This document shows, piece after piece, positions 26,430 to 35,436 of a stretch of 52,074 nt of DNA (the first letter of the stretch is position 1; each line of letters starts with the position of its first letter). Source of the stretch: MAG-120531 sp029242825. GTDB taxonomy: Bacteria > Bacteroidota > Bacteroidia > Flavobacteriales > Flavobacteriaceae. Below the pieces are notes generated by a model. That model was not told where the DNA came from. It saw only the letters and a program-made list of their open reading frames with translations, and did not search any database. A program made the position numbers and the translations under genes. The DNA is taken from the NCBI GenBank assembly GCA_029242825.1, contig JAQWTF010000015.1:1-52074 (forward strand), in the 5' to 3' direction.

Positions 26430-27716
26430 ATGACTTTTAAAGAACTCGGGCTATCTAAGCCACTTCTAGACGCTTTGGATCGTTTAGACTACAATACCCC
26501 AACCCCAATTCAAGAACAAGCTATTCCAATTGTCCTCAAAGGGGAAGATCTATTGGGTTGCGCACAAACAGGAACTGGAAAAACAGCTGCATTTGCTATT
26601 CCAATTATTGAAAGATTGCTTTCTAGTACTTCAAAAAATAATTTTATTAAAGTACTTGTAGTTACTCCTACAAGGGAATTGGCCATACAGATTGAAGAAA
26701 ATTTCAAATCTTACACCCATTTTACTGAGCTTAAGACTCAAGTAATTTTTGGAGGGGTAAAACAAGGAAAACAAACAGATGCACTAAGAAAAAAACCAGA
26801 TATTTTAATTGCTACTCCCGGCAGGCTATTAGATCTAATGAATCAGGGATTTATAAGTCTAAAAAATATTGAATACGCCATTTTAGATGAGGCAGATCAG
26901 ATGCTAGACATGGGATTTATTCATGATATAAAAAAATTAATCGCAAAGCTTCCAGCGCAAAGACAATCCTTATTCTTCTCTGCCACCATGCCGCAAAGTA
27001 TTGTGCAATTATCTGGTCAGATATTAGGAAATCCTCAGAGAATTACCATCAAGCCAGAACAAGCTACAGCAGAAAAAATAACCCAAGGGGTTTATTTTGT
27101 AGACAAAGAAAATAAAATCAAACTCCTAGCCTCATTGGTAGAACAATCGGAAGCGCCTGCAGTACTCGTATTTTCGAGGACTAAACACGGTGCTAACAAT
27201 ATTGTTAAAAAATTAGACAAGTACGGGATTAAAGGGGCTGCGATACATGGTAATAAATCACAGGCAGCAAGACAAAAAGCGCTAGAAGGTTTTAAAGATG
27301 GCAAACTAAACGTTCTAGTGGCTACAGATATTGCAGCAAGAGGAATAGATATAGACCAACTTTCTTTAGTGATTAACTATGAACTTCCCAATGTTCCTGA
27401 AACTTATGTCCATAGGATAGGAAGGACTGGAAGGGCTAGTGCTAGTGGCGTTGCTATTTCATTTTGCGACGAAACTGAAGTTCCGTATTTACAAGATATT
27501 CAAAAACTCATTAAACAGGATGTTCCTGTGATTAAAGGACATGAGTTTGAAAACGAGAGTCTTGAAGGAGAACTACAAAAAAAACAATTCTCTAAAGGTG
27601 GTGGAAAAAAAGCAGCCTCCAATCAAAATAGATCTAGAAGACCACAAGGAGGAAGAGACAACCAAAGGGGGCAGAGACCTCAGAGAAAATCAGATGGTTC
27701 TCGTAGAAATTCATAA
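26430..27716 (+). CDS. DEAD-box ATP-dependent RNA helicase, RhlE type
   Basis: 428 residues with every helicase motif: Q-motif region (TPIQEQAIP), motif I AQTGTGKTAAF, Ia PTRELAIQ, Ib TPGRLLDL, II DEAD, III SAT, IV VFSRTKHG, V ATDIAARGIDI and VI HRIGRTGRA. The tail after about residue 375 is rich in Lys, Arg, Gly, Gln and Asn, typical of RNA-binding extensions of RhlE-like proteins involved in ribosome assembly or cold adaptation. It is followed after 30 bases by an rRNA pseudouridine synthase gene, consistent with a ribosome-related transcript. Confidence 0.95.
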   Translation: MTFKELGLSKPLLDALDRLDYNTPTPIQEQAIPIVLKGEDLLGCAQTGTGKTAAFAIPIIERLLSSTSKNNFIKVLVVTPTRELAIQIEENFKSYTHFTELKTQVIFGGVKQGKQTDALRKKPDILIATPGRLLDLMNQGFISLKNIEYAILDEADQMLDMGFIHDIKKLIAKLPAQRQSLFFSATMPQSIVQLSGQILGNPQRITIKPEQATAEKITQGVYFVDKENKIKLLASLVEQSEAPAVLVFSRTKHGANNIVKKLDKYGIKGAAIHGNKSQAARQKALEGFKDGKLNVLVATDIAARGIDIDQLSLVINYELPNVPETYVHRIGRTGRASASGVAISFCDETEVPYLQDIQKLIKQDVPVIKGHEFENESLEGELQKKQFSKGGGKKAASNQNRSRRPQGGRDNQRGQRPQRKSDGSRRNS

Positions 27717-27746
27717 ATTGTTTATTTTTAAACCTCAATTTTTCAC

Positions 27747-28481
27747 ATGAATCCTACTGCAGGCACTAGAATAAATAAATACTTAAGCGAAATTGGCTAT
27801 TGCTCTAGAAGGGGTGCAGACAAACTAATAGAAGAAGCTAGAGTAACCATTAATGGAGTAGTTCCTGCAATGGGCACTAAGATTCAGGAAGGAGACATAG
27901 TTGCTGTAGATGGAATTGAAGTAGGTAAAAAAGAAACAGAACACGTTTATTTAATTTTCAACAAACCCGTAGGGATTGTATGCACTACAGATACAAGGGT
28001 AGAAAAAGACAACATCATTGACTTTATAAATTATCCCAAAAGAATATTTCCCATTGGAAGGTTAGATAAACCGAGTGAAGGTCTAATTTTTCTAACTAGT
28101 GATGGAGATATTGTCAATAAAATTTTACGGGCCAGGAACCATCACGAAAAAGAATATGTGGTTACTGTAAACAAAAGAATCACCCCAGATTTTATTTCAA
28201 AAATGAGTCAGGGGGTACCCATTTTAGATACCGTTACTAGAGAATGTCATGTTACTGCTATAAATAGCTCCACATTTAAAATTGTTTTAACTCAGGGACT
28301 TAATAGGCAAATTAGGCGCATGTGTGAATACCTTGGCTATGAAGTGCAACAGTTAAAAAGAGTTCGGATTATGAACATCTCTTTAGATGTACCTTTGGGA
28401 AAATGGAGAGATTTTAGCCCAGAGGAACTCAGTGAACTAAATAGTTTATTAGAAGACTCTACAAAAACTGAAAACGAATAA
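27747..28481 (+). CDS. rluF: 23S rRNA pseudouridine synthase, RluF type
   Basis: 244 residues: an N-terminal S4 RNA-binding domain (RINKYLSEIGYCSRRGADKL, 8-27) and an RsuA/RluB/E/F-type catalytic domain with Asp107 in PIGRLDKPSEGL. GLNRQIRRMCEYLGYEV is the usual C-terminal signature. The best family match by eye is RluF, which isomerises U2604 of E. coli 23S rRNA. It starts 30 bases after the helicase gene and ends 2 bases before the PaiB-like gene. Confidence 0.88.
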   Translation: MNPTAGTRINKYLSEIGYCSRRGADKLIEEARVTINGVVPAMGTKIQEGDIVAVDGIEVGKKETEHVYLIFNKPVGIVCTTDTRVEKDNIIDFINYPKRIFPIGRLDKPSEGLIFLTSDGDIVNKILRARNHHEKEYVVTVNKRITPDFISKMSQGVPILDTVTRECHVTAINSSTFKIVLTQGLNRQIRRMCEYLGYEVQQLKRVRIMNISLDVPLGKWRDFSPEELSELNSLLEDSTKTENE

Positions 28482-28483
28482 GC

Positions 28484-29107
28484 ATGTATATTCCAGATCA
28501 TTACAAAAATGAAAACCAAGCGGAGCTTATTGGTTTTATTCATGAAAACCCGTTCGGGATTATAGTTATTCAAGGAGAAAATGCTCCTATTGCGTCGCAT
28601 ATTCCATTTATGATCAAAGGATCCCCTGAAGACGGATACCATCTTGTAGGTCACCTCTCTAAAAAAAATCAAATAGCACAATTATTGAAAAATTCAATGT
28701 CTGTGTTAATTATTTTTAATGGACCCCAGCATTATATTTCATCTTCCTGGTATAAAGAAGAAGAAGTACCTACATGGAATTATATTGCAGTTCACGCCTA
28801 TGGATCTGTTTCAATTCAATCTGATAGTGCGCTTTTAGACTCATTACACGAATTGGTTGCTCAGCATGAGAAACATGAAAAGAATCCTGTAGATCTAACA
28901 AAAATGCGTCCAGAAACAATAAACCAATACAAAGGGATTATTGGTTTCACTATTTCAATAGACACATTGGAAGGAGCTTACAAATTATCTCAAACTAGAA
29001 AAGAAGACCATAAATCTATTGAAAGTGAACTAGCGGACAAGAATAATTCTCAAGCTACTGAGATTTCTAATGCCATGAAAAAGGCAAATCAATTCCCTTC
29101 AAAATAG
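28484..29107 (+). CDS. PaiB-like FMN-binding split-barrel protein
   Basis: 207 residues resembling Bacillus PaiB (MYIPDHYKNENQAEL, APIASHIPFMI, GSPEDGYHLVGHL, SWYKEEEVPTWNY). The family has an FMN-binding split-barrel fold. It is named 'negative transcriptional regulator', but no DNA-binding motif is visible and an enzyme or flavin-binding role is as likely. Placed 2 bases after rluF and 29 before oxyR. Confidence 0.85.
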   Translation: MYIPDHYKNENQAELIGFIHENPFGIIVIQGENAPIASHIPFMIKGSPEDGYHLVGHLSKKNQIAQLLKNSMSVLIIFNGPQHYISSSWYKEEEVPTWNYIAVHAYGSVSIQSDSALLDSLHELVAQHEKHEKNPVDLTKMRPETINQYKGIIGFTISIDTLEGAYKLSQTRKEDHKSIESELADKNNSQATEISNAMKKANQFPSK

Positions 29108-29136
29108 TTTTTTAACTTTACGGTTTAAATCACATC

Positions 29137-30078
29137 ATGACAATTACCCAACTCCAATATGTTTTAGCTGTAGCAGAATATAAAAATTTCACCTTAGCCG
29201 CAGAAAAAAGTTTTGTCACTCAGCCTACACTGAGTATGCAAGTTCAGAAATTAGAAGAAGAGTTAGATGTTATCTTGTTCGACAGAAGTAAAAAGCCGCT
29301 TACCATTACATCAGTTGGAGAAAAAATTGTAGCACAGGCAAAAAACATTGTGAATGAGGCATTGAGGATAAAAGATATTGTTTCACAAGACAAAGGATAT
29401 GTTGGTGGGCCATTTACCTTAGGTATAATTCCTACTATTATGCCTACACTACTCCCAATGTTTCTAAAATCGTTTATTGAAAAGTATCCTGATGTAAATT
29501 TAATTATAAAAGAACAAAATACAGACCAACTCATAGAAAGCCTTAAAGAAGGCTCCATAGATGCTGCAATTGCCGCTACACCCCTTGAAATTGAAGATTT
29601 AGAAGAACGCCCTCTATACTACGAACCATTTGTGGGTTATGTTCCTAAAAGTCATAGACTTGCTTCTGCAAAAGAGCTCACTGAGGAAGATATTGATCTT
29701 TCAGAAATCTTACTATTAAAAGATGGACATTGCTTTAGAGATGGAATTTTGAATTTATGTCAAGCAAACAAAAAATTAGACCTTAGTCATTTTCAAATTC
29801 AAAGTGGCAGTTTTGAAACCCTTCTAAATTTATCGGATGAAGGATTGGGCATGACACTTCTTCCTTATTTAAATTCATTGGCCCTGGACCCTAGTAAAAA
29901 AAGTGCCTTAAAACATTTTAAAGCACCTTCTCCAGCAAGAGAAGTAAGCCTTATATACCATAAGAGGGCTTTAAAAATTCAAATCACAGAAGCCCTTAAA
30001 GAAACGATCTCTAATATTATCCGTGGTGCTATAGCCTTTCAGGATGTTAAGATCATTAGTCCTTTAAGCAAAATATAA
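29137..30078 (+). CDS. oxyR: LysR-family peroxide sensor OxyR
   Basis: 313 residues: an N-terminal LysR helix-turn-helix (TQLQYVLAVAEYKNFTLAAEKSFVTQPTLS region) and a periplasmic-binding-fold effector domain. The peroxide-sensing pair is present with the same numbers and spacing as E. coli OxyR, Cys199 in LLLKDGHCFRDG and Cys208 in ILNLC. This strongly supports H2O2 sensing by disulfide formation. It is the last gene of the rluF-paiB-oxyR run and ends before a bidirectional terminator. Targets are not identifiable here. Confidence 0.94.
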   Translation: MTITQLQYVLAVAEYKNFTLAAEKSFVTQPTLSMQVQKLEEELDVILFDRSKKPLTITSVGEKIVAQAKNIVNEALRIKDIVSQDKGYVGGPFTLGIIPTIMPTLLPMFLKSFIEKYPDVNLIIKEQNTDQLIESLKEGSIDAAIAATPLEIEDLEERPLYYEPFVGYVPKSHRLASAKELTEEDIDLSEILLLKDGHCFRDGILNLCQANKKLDLSHFQIQSGSFETLLNLSDEGLGMTLLPYLNSLALDPSKKSALKHFKAPSPAREVSLIYHKRALKIQITEALKETISNIIRGAIAFQDVKIISPLSKI

Positions 30079-30110
30079 TTTAACGAATCTAAAAAAGATA
30101 TTTTCAAATA

Positions 30111-30139
30111 AAAAAGAGGCCGTTAAAGGGCCTCTTTTT
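30111..30139. terminator. Bidirectional terminator between oxyR and a convergent small gene
   Basis: Eleven-pair stem AAAAAGAGGCC / GGCCTCTTTTT with a 7-base loop. The A and T tracts flank both sides, so it can serve oxyR (plus) and the gene ending at 30167 (minus). Confidence 0.88.
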
Positions 30140-30166
30140 GTTAATTAACTCATCAATACTTAGGTC

Positions 30167-30376
30167 TTATCTTGACCGCTTATTTTCTAAATAAATCAAT
30201 GTAGTTTTCACTTTGGGGTTTTCTTTACTTAATTCTTTGAGCCAAATAATTAACTCTTCTATTTCATAGGGCAAAAGCCTTTTGGAAGCTTTTTTTAATT
30301 CTCTTCTAAATAAACCCATATTGAAACTCACTTTTTGAAGCACCATTTTGGTATACTCTAGCATTGCTCTAGCCAT
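30167..30376 (-). CDS. Small conserved flavobacterial hypothetical protein
   Basis: 69 residues from the ATG at 30376 (MARAMLEYTKMVLQKVSF). Longer in-frame starts exist upstream but run into the promoter region shared with the divergent carboxypeptidase gene. The protein is soluble, basic and helical, with the sequence LLPYEIEELIIWLKEL near its middle. I recall similar short proteins in Flavobacteriia but know no function. It converges with oxyR and shares its terminator. Confidence 0.7.
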   Translation of the reverse strand: MARAMLEYTKMVLQKVSFNMGLFRRELKKASKRLLPYEIEELIIWLKELSKENPKVKTTLIYLENKRSR

Positions 30377-30486
30377 AAGTTTATTATATTTAAATTGAAC
30401 ATACTCAAATTTAGCACAAATAAACACGCCATATTTTATAAGAAATGTTAAAAACAACTACATTCATGTTAAAAATATACAAAGCC

Positions 30487-31794
30487 ATGAGTCACTATAA
30501 TTACCTCATTGAAAAAACAAAAATAACTGCTCTTATGGCTTTAATAGGCAGTTTTATAGTTGGATGCGGAGGCGCAGTTAAAGTGCAACAAAAAAACATA
30601 CACAAGCATTTTAAAGGAAAAAACTTTGAAAATCAAATGACTGGACTCACTGTGATAGATCCAGAGAAGAATGATACTCTCGTCAATATAAACGGAAGCC
30701 AATATTTTATTCCTGCCAGCAATACAAAGATTTTTACCCTGTACACAGCACTTGAATTACTCCCAGAAAAAATGCCTCTATTCAGATATCAGAAAAAAGG
30801 AATAGATTCTATACTCATTGCCGGGATGGGAAACCCAACTTCATTTCATCCTTTTTTCAAAGACAGCACTTTAGTCAGCGCCTTAGCGAAATATACCCAC
30901 GTTGGAATTGTGGGAAACAGGCTATTAGATTTTCCATATGGGCCAGGTTGGGCGTGGGAAGACTACGACACTTATTACGCTCCAGAGCGGGCAGCTTTAC
31001 CCCTTTATGGAAACGTATTTAGTGTGATTGAGAATGATACTGTCTCCATTCAAGAACCCCAGCTATTTACCGCTTTAGTTAAAAGAAAAAACAATGAAAA
31101 TCAATTTTATAGAAGCGCAGAAAAGAATATTTTTTACCTGCCGGAAAAAGAATCATTGTCTCTTGAAATACCTTATAAAACCTCGGATAGTATAACAGCA
31201 GTTCTTCTTGGTAATTTGTTAAAAAAAGAGGTTTTTATCTCTCCAGAGTTTACAAGCAAAACAGAAATTGCCTATGGTATTTCAAGAGACAGTGTATTAG
31301 AGCGAATGATGGAAGTAAGTGATAATTTTTTAGCAGAACAACTGTTACTTAGTGCTGCTGAGTTCACTTTAGACAGCATGCAAGCCTCTAGTATTCAAAA
31401 ATATATATTAAGAGGAAGTTTAAAAGACTTGGTCCAAAAACCTAGATGGGTAGATGGTTCCGGACTGTCTAGATACAATTTATTTACACCGCTATCTATG
31501 ACTCAGGTACTCCACAAGATGTATCTAAAATATTCTTGGGATAAACTAATTCATTTCTTCCCGATAGGAGGAGAAAAAGGCACCCTAAAAAACTGGTTTA
31601 AAGGGGAGCAAAAACCTTATATACACGCAAAGACTGGCAGTCTTGGAAATACCTATTGTCTCAGTGGATTTTTAATCACAAAAAAGAATAAAACGCTAAT
31701 TTTCAGCTATATGAACAATCATTTCACCAAGCCAAGTAGCCAAATCAAGCAGGAAATGGAAATGGTTTTAGAGGCTATTAGAGATCAGTATTAA
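30487..31794 (+). CDS. dacB: D-alanyl-D-alanine carboxypeptidase/endopeptidase, PBP4 (DacB) type
   Basis: 435 residues with a lipoprotein-like signal ending at Cys27 (GSFIVGCGG). The penicillin-binding active site is complete: S78-N-T-K81 (IPASNTKIF), S278-D-N280 (EVSDNFLAE) and K382-T-G384 (HAKTGSLG). It acts on peptidoglycan in the periplasm. It is shorter than E. coli DacB (477), so the inserted domains are probably reduced. The ATG at 30487 is chosen over ATGs at 30445 and 30466 because it leaves a signal peptide of normal length; the choice is uncertain. Confidence 0.9.
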   Translation: MSHYNYLIEKTKITALMALIGSFIVGCGGAVKVQQKNIHKHFKGKNFENQMTGLTVIDPEKNDTLVNINGSQYFIPASNTKIFTLYTALELLPEKMPLFRYQKKGIDSILIAGMGNPTSFHPFFKDSTLVSALAKYTHVGIVGNRLLDFPYGPGWAWEDYDTYYAPERAALPLYGNVFSVIENDTVSIQEPQLFTALVKRKNNENQFYRSAEKNIFYLPEKESLSLEIPYKTSDSITAVLLGNLLKKEVFISPEFTSKTEIAYGISRDSVLERMMEVSDNFLAEQLLLSAAEFTLDSMQASSIQKYILRGSLKDLVQKPRWVDGSGLSRYNLFTPLSMTQVLHKMYLKYSWDKLIHFFPIGGEKGTLKNWFKGEQKPYIHAKTGSLGNTYCLSGFLITKKNKTLIFSYMNNHFTKPSSQIKQEMEMVLEAIRDQY

Positions 31795-31833
31795 TATAAA
31801 AAACCTATTCTAATAAGTTTCTAAACTGTATGA

Positions 31834-32634
31834 TTAAAACCTATTATCTCCATCCAATAAATCTCCTATACCGCCAAGAAGGCTGCCTTCTCCTTTTCCC
31901 TTTCCACCCATTTTAGGTGCAGCGGCCCAAACCCTACTAGCCAAACGACTAAAAGGTAATGATTGTATATACACAGTACCTGGTCCTTGTAAAGAAGCGA
32001 AAAACAAACCTTCTCCTCCAAACAAAGTATTTTTAATACCTCCCACAAAACTAATATCGTACTGTACGTTTTGGGTAAATCCAACCAAACAACCCGTGTC
32101 TACCTTTAAAACTTCTCCAGCCTTAAGCTCTTTTTTTGCAATTGTTCCGCCGGCATGAATAAAAGCAAGACCATCTCCTTCTAATTTTTGCATAATAAAA
32201 CCTTCTCCACCAAAAAACCCTCTACCAAGCTTTCTAGAAAACTCAATTCCAACAGAAACACCCTTAGCTGCACATAAAAAAGCATCTTTTTGGCAAATAA
32301 ATTTTTCACCAAAAGCGGAGAGATCAATAGGAATGATCTTTCCAGGATAAGGAGAAGCAAAACTCACTCCCTTTTTTCCTTGACCTATATTTAAAAAAGC
32401 AGTCATAAATAGGCTTTCTCCTGTCAGTAATCTTTTCCCTGCTGAAAATAAGGAGCCCAAAACCCCTTCATTTTGTTTGGAGCCGTCTCCAAAGATGGTC
32501 TCCATTTGAATGTCCTGATCCATCATCATAAAACTCCCTGCCTCTGCCACTACGGACTCACCTGGATCTAATATTACTTCTACAAACTGCATTTCTTCTC
32601 CAGAAATCTCATATTCTATTTCGTGTGCATTCAT
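31834..32634 (-). CDS. AIM24/TIGR00266-family protein
   Basis: 266 residues from the ATG at 32634 (MNAHEIEYEISGEEMQFVEV), the usual start for this family; an in-frame ATG at 32661 would overlap the previous gene. It is a Gly-rich beta-structured protein with the repeating EAGSFMMMD, FFGGEGFIMQ and LFGGEGLFFA pattern of AIM24/TRAP-like beta-prisms, and a Gly/Lys-rich tail. Function unknown; the mitochondrial homolog AIM24 affects inner membrane organisation. It follows the DUF4442 gene with a 2-base gap. Confidence 0.86.
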   Translation of the reverse strand: MNAHEIEYEISGEEMQFVEVILDPGESVVAEAGSFMMMDQDIQMETIFGDGSKQNEGVLGSLFSAGKRLLTGESLFMTAFLNIGQGKKGVSFASPYPGKIIPIDLSAFGEKFICQKDAFLCAAKGVSVGIEFSRKLGRGFFGGEGFIMQKLEGDGLAFIHAGGTIAKKELKAGEVLKVDTGCLVGFTQNVQYDISFVGGIKNTLFGGEGLFFASLQGPGTVYIQSLPFSRLASRVWAAAPKMGGKGKGEGSLLGGIGDLLDGDNRF

Positions 32635-32636
32635 AT

Positions 32637-33092
32637 TTACTGTTTTTTCTTTATAGTCCATTGAAATTCAAAAGTAGCCACACTGACCCCTAACTCGTTT
32701 ATACCAACAGCTTTCATCCAAAAGGTCTCCCCTTCTCCTGTAGTGATTGTTTTTTGGATGGCTGGCGCTATTAAGTGTCCATCTTCGCAGCTAAAAACAA
32801 TTCGTCCTGTTGCTTTTTTAGTGAATGATGCCTTGTTATGAGCTACTAACATAGATATTGATTGGCCGGATTGTTTAATTTGATCTATTACCATAGCTCC
32901 AGTAGCCAATTCGGCAGCCATACCCTGTACCGCCCAAAACATGGAATTAAAGGGATTTTGATTGATCCACCTATGGGTAACACTTACTTCTGCTGTGTTC
33001 TCAGTAATACGTTTTAGTCTAACACCACACCACCAAGCAGCGGGTAGTTTGAAAAAAAGATAGGTATTAAACTTAAAAACAGAAGTAGCCAT
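32637..33092 (-). CDS. DUF4442 hotdog-fold protein
   Basis: 151 residues resembling acyl-CoA thioesterase-like DUF4442 proteins (RWINQNPFNSMFWAVQGMAAELATGAM, with the hotdog helix and NPF motif). A thioesterase activity is plausible but not shown. First gene of a two-gene minus-strand operon with the AIM24-like gene. Confidence 0.82.
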   Translation of the reverse strand: MATSVFKFNTYLFFKLPAAWWCGVRLKRITENTAEVSVTHRWINQNPFNSMFWAVQGMAAELATGAMVIDQIKQSGQSISMLVAHNKASFTKKATGRIVFSCEDGHLIAPAIQKTITTGEGETFWMKAVGINELGVSVATFEFQWTIKKKQ

Positions 33093-33109
33093 ATTTTTAA
33101 AAATTTCCT

Positions 33110-33117
33110 TAAAAATA
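33110..33117 (-). promoter_or_regulatory. Weak -7 element for the DUF4442/AIM24 operon
   Basis: On the minus strand TATTTTTA has one mismatch to TAnnTTTG and lies 17 bases before the ATG at 33092. Confidence 0.3.
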
Positions 33118-33208
33118 CATTATTTAATGCTAGAAATGAATGATACTGTTTTGTTAATTAAATGTTAAATTATAGTACTTTGTATTGCATAATACCTTTT
33201 AATAGATA

Positions 33209-33216
33209 TATATTTG
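33209..33216 (+). promoter_or_regulatory. -7 promoter element of the PadR/PspC operon
   Basis: TATATTTG matches TAnnTTTG, 60 bases before the PadR ATG at 33277. Confidence 0.5.
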
Positions 33217-33276
33217 CATTGTAATGTAGCTTAGAGATGGAATTCATCAGGAAAAACTGCAAAATTATTTCAATTT

Positions 33277-33600
33277 ATGAATATTGAAAATACCAAAGCA
33301 CAAATGAGAAAAGGGGTACTAGAATACTGTATTCTCTCTATTTTAAATGGAGAAGACAAGTATGCCTCAGAAATTCTAGAATCATTAAAGGACGCAAAAC
33401 TTCTTGTGGTAGAAGGGACCATTTACCCCTTACTCACCAGATTAAAAAATGCTGGTTTGTTGGCGTACAGATGGGAGGAATCTAGTTCAGGTCCTCCAAG
33501 AAAATACTATGCCCTCACTGAAACAGGCAAATTATTCTTAAAAGAATTAGACACCACTTGGAATGCCCTTAAAAACGCCGTACAACTTGTTACAAAATAA
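33277..33600 (+). CDS. PadR-family transcriptional regulator
   Basis: 107-residue PadR winged helix: MRKGVLEYCILSILNGEDKYASEI, then VVEGTIYPLLTRLKNAGLL and the wing SSSGPPRKYYALTETGK. Small PadR proteins bind as dimers and usually repress their own operon. It starts the two-gene operon with the PspC protein, 6 bases upstream. Confidence 0.92.
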   Translation: MNIENTKAQMRKGVLEYCILSILNGEDKYASEILESLKDAKLLVVEGTIYPLLTRLKNAGLLAYRWEESSSGPPRKYYALTETGKLFLKELDTTWNALKNAVQLVTK

Positions 33601-33606
33601 AAAACC

Positions 33607-35244
33607 ATGAATAAAACACTCACCATAAACTTAGCCAACAGTATTTTCAATATAGATGAAAATGCCTACCAAGCTTTACAAAGATATTTAGAAGCTGTTA
33701 AAAAATATTTAACTGGCACTCAGGGTAACGAAGAAATATTAGCCGACGTAGAAGCCAGAATTTCAGAACTTTTTTCAGAAAAATTAACCACTGAAAAACA
33801 GGTGATCATATTACAAGATGTAGAGCAAATCATTCAAGTCATGGGACAACCAGAAGACTATTCTATAGATGAAGATATTTTTGATGAGACGCCTAAAAGC
33901 AATACTAAAACCAGTACTCGTGTGAAGAAATTATACAGAGATGGAGATCAGAAATTGATGGGTGGTGTTTGTAGCGGAATAGGACATTACTTATCCATTG
34001 ATCCTCTATGGATAAGATTACTTTTTATTGTGTTCTTATTTGGCGGAGGCTTTTCCGTTATAACTTATATTATTCTTTGGGCGATTGTACCTGAAGCATC
34101 TACAACTACACAAAAATTAGACATGCAAGGGGAAGCTGCAAACCTTAGTAATATTGAAAAAAAAATTAAAGAGGGATTTGACTCTGTAGCAGATACTGTG
34201 AAAAATGCAGATTATAAAGGGGTAGAAAATGCCGTTAAAGACGGTGGAAATAGTTTTGTAAAAGCACTAGGTGATTTTATTGGAGTAATCTTTTCTACTA
34301 TCGGAAAAATAATCAGCACTGTTTTTAACCTTTTTGGAAAATTCATAGGCTTGCTCCTAATTCTTATTGGATCTGCCACCTTGTTAGGGCTTTTTTTTGG
34401 ACTATTTACAGTGGGCATATTAGACCTTAGCAATCTATCTGGGGTCCAATTCTTTCCCCTCGTTAATGCTTCTGAATTACCCATCTGGCTTTTATCTATT
34501 TTACTGTTTTTGGCTATTGGAATTCCATTTTATGGCTTGCTTTACATAGGGCTTACTGTAATTACTAAGAACCTTAAGAAAATGGGGAATATCACTAAAG
34601 TGAGTTTATTTAGTATTTGGTTTGTATCTGTAGGCTGTCTAATTTTTTACGGAATTAAACAAGCCAATTCTTTTTCAGTAAGGGGGAACCAGATCGAACA
34701 AATATCTTTAATTGATGGAAATAGCACAGGAATTCAAGTGCCAGATACTTTGTATCTCAAGGCAAAAAGTTCAGAACATTTTGAGTATTTAAACCACAAT
34801 TATTTTGATGGCATTACTATGAGTTACGACACAAATGGCAATGAAGTACTTTACTCAAAAAGGGTTTCAGTGAATATTAAAAATACCGTTGACAATAGTG
34901 TATCTATCAAAACCTATAAAAGCGCCAATGGGTATTCATATGAAGAAGCAAAAAACAGGGCTTCTGCCCTATTGTATAATATGGAACAAATAGGTGAAAC
35001 CATCTATTTTGACGACTATTTTATTAGCGCACCCCATCAAAAAATGCGCAATCAAAAAATTGAGATGAGTCTAATCATTCCTAATGGAACTGTTGTTAAA
35101 ATAGATCCTAGTATGAGCGAAATGATGGGTTGGGAAAATAAAAATGACCAAGATATGTACAGAAAAGACCTACCTAATGAGATATGGAGAATGGGCGAAT
35201 CCGGAGTTTTAGAATGTTTGAGCTGCATTTCATCCGTGGAATAA
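33607..35244 (+). CDS. PspC-domain membrane protein
   Basis: 545 residues. Residues about 1-90 form a soluble helical region. The PspC domain spans about 108-165 (KLMGGVCSGIGHYLSIDPLWIRLLF then a membrane helix and LWAIVPEA). Further hydrophobic helices lie at about 230-275, 292-320 and 335-355, followed by a beta-rich C-terminal domain outside the membrane. Flavobacterial PadR-PspC pairs are usually followed by a DUF2807 (head GIN) lipoprotein gene; here only a short remnant-like ORF follows. The likely role is in envelope stress. Confidence 0.88.
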   Translation: MNKTLTINLANSIFNIDENAYQALQRYLEAVKKYLTGTQGNEEILADVEARISELFSEKLTTEKQVIILQDVEQIIQVMGQPEDYSIDEDIFDETPKSNTKTSTRVKKLYRDGDQKLMGGVCSGIGHYLSIDPLWIRLLFIVFLFGGGFSVITYIILWAIVPEASTTTQKLDMQGEAANLSNIEKKIKEGFDSVADTVKNADYKGVENAVKDGGNSFVKALGDFIGVIFSTIGKIISTVFNLFGKFIGLLLILIGSATLLGLFFGLFTVGILDLSNLSGVQFFPLVNASELPIWLLSILLFLAIGIPFYGLLYIGLTVITKNLKKMGNITKVSLFSIWFVSVGCLIFYGIKQANSFSVRGNQIEQISLIDGNSTGIQVPDTLYLKAKSSEHFEYLNHNYFDGITMSYDTNGNEVLYSKRVSVNIKNTVDNSVSIKTYKSANGYSYEEAKNRASALLYNMEQIGETIYFDDYFISAPHQKMRNQKIEMSLIIPNGTVVKIDPSMSEMMGWENKNDQDMYRKDLPNEIWRMGESGVLECLSCISSVE

Positions 35245-35321
35245 TACAACTGAGTCTTTTGTATTTTAAAAAACCCCTTATATCTCGCACCTTTATTGCG
35301 CCTAATTTTAACATCAATGTT

Positions 35322-35381
35322 ATGATCGCTTTAGCTAAATTTTTTATCGCATTAGTATTCAGTATACTTTTTTTGTTCTAA
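35322..35381 (+). pseudogene. Possible remnant of a lipoprotein signal peptide (19 codons)
   Basis: ATG followed by 18 mostly hydrophobic codons (MIALAKFFIALVFSILFLF) and a stop. It looks like the start of the small lipoproteins that often follow PspC genes, ending where a lipobox Cys would be expected. It may be a degraded gene, a tiny membrane peptide or chance. Confidence 0.25.
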
Positions 35382-35396
35382 GGTCAAATTAATTCG

Positions 35397-35434
35397 TGGG
35401 TTTGGTTATATTTAATTTATAATAACCAAACCCA
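35397..35434. promoter_or_regulatory. 13-bp perfect inverted repeat around the -7 box of the epimerase gene
   Basis: TGGGTTTGGTTAT (35397-35409) and ATAACCAAACCCA (35422-35434) are exact inverted copies. A TATATTTA -7-like box (35407-35414) overlaps the end of the left arm. The right arm ends 2 bases before the ATG at 35437. No T-run follows, so it is not a terminator; an operator or leader hairpin is likely. Confidence 0.5.
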
Positions 35435-35436
35435 AT

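Noticed and set aside
35184..35381. 65-codon ORF overlapping the end of the PspC gene
   Set aside because: It overlaps the PspC coding sequence in another frame; only the last 19 codons from the ATG at 35322 look like a possible signal-peptide remnant.
35397..35434. Inverted repeat as a terminator of the PspC operon
   Set aside because: No T-run follows either arm, and a -7 box overlaps the left arm.
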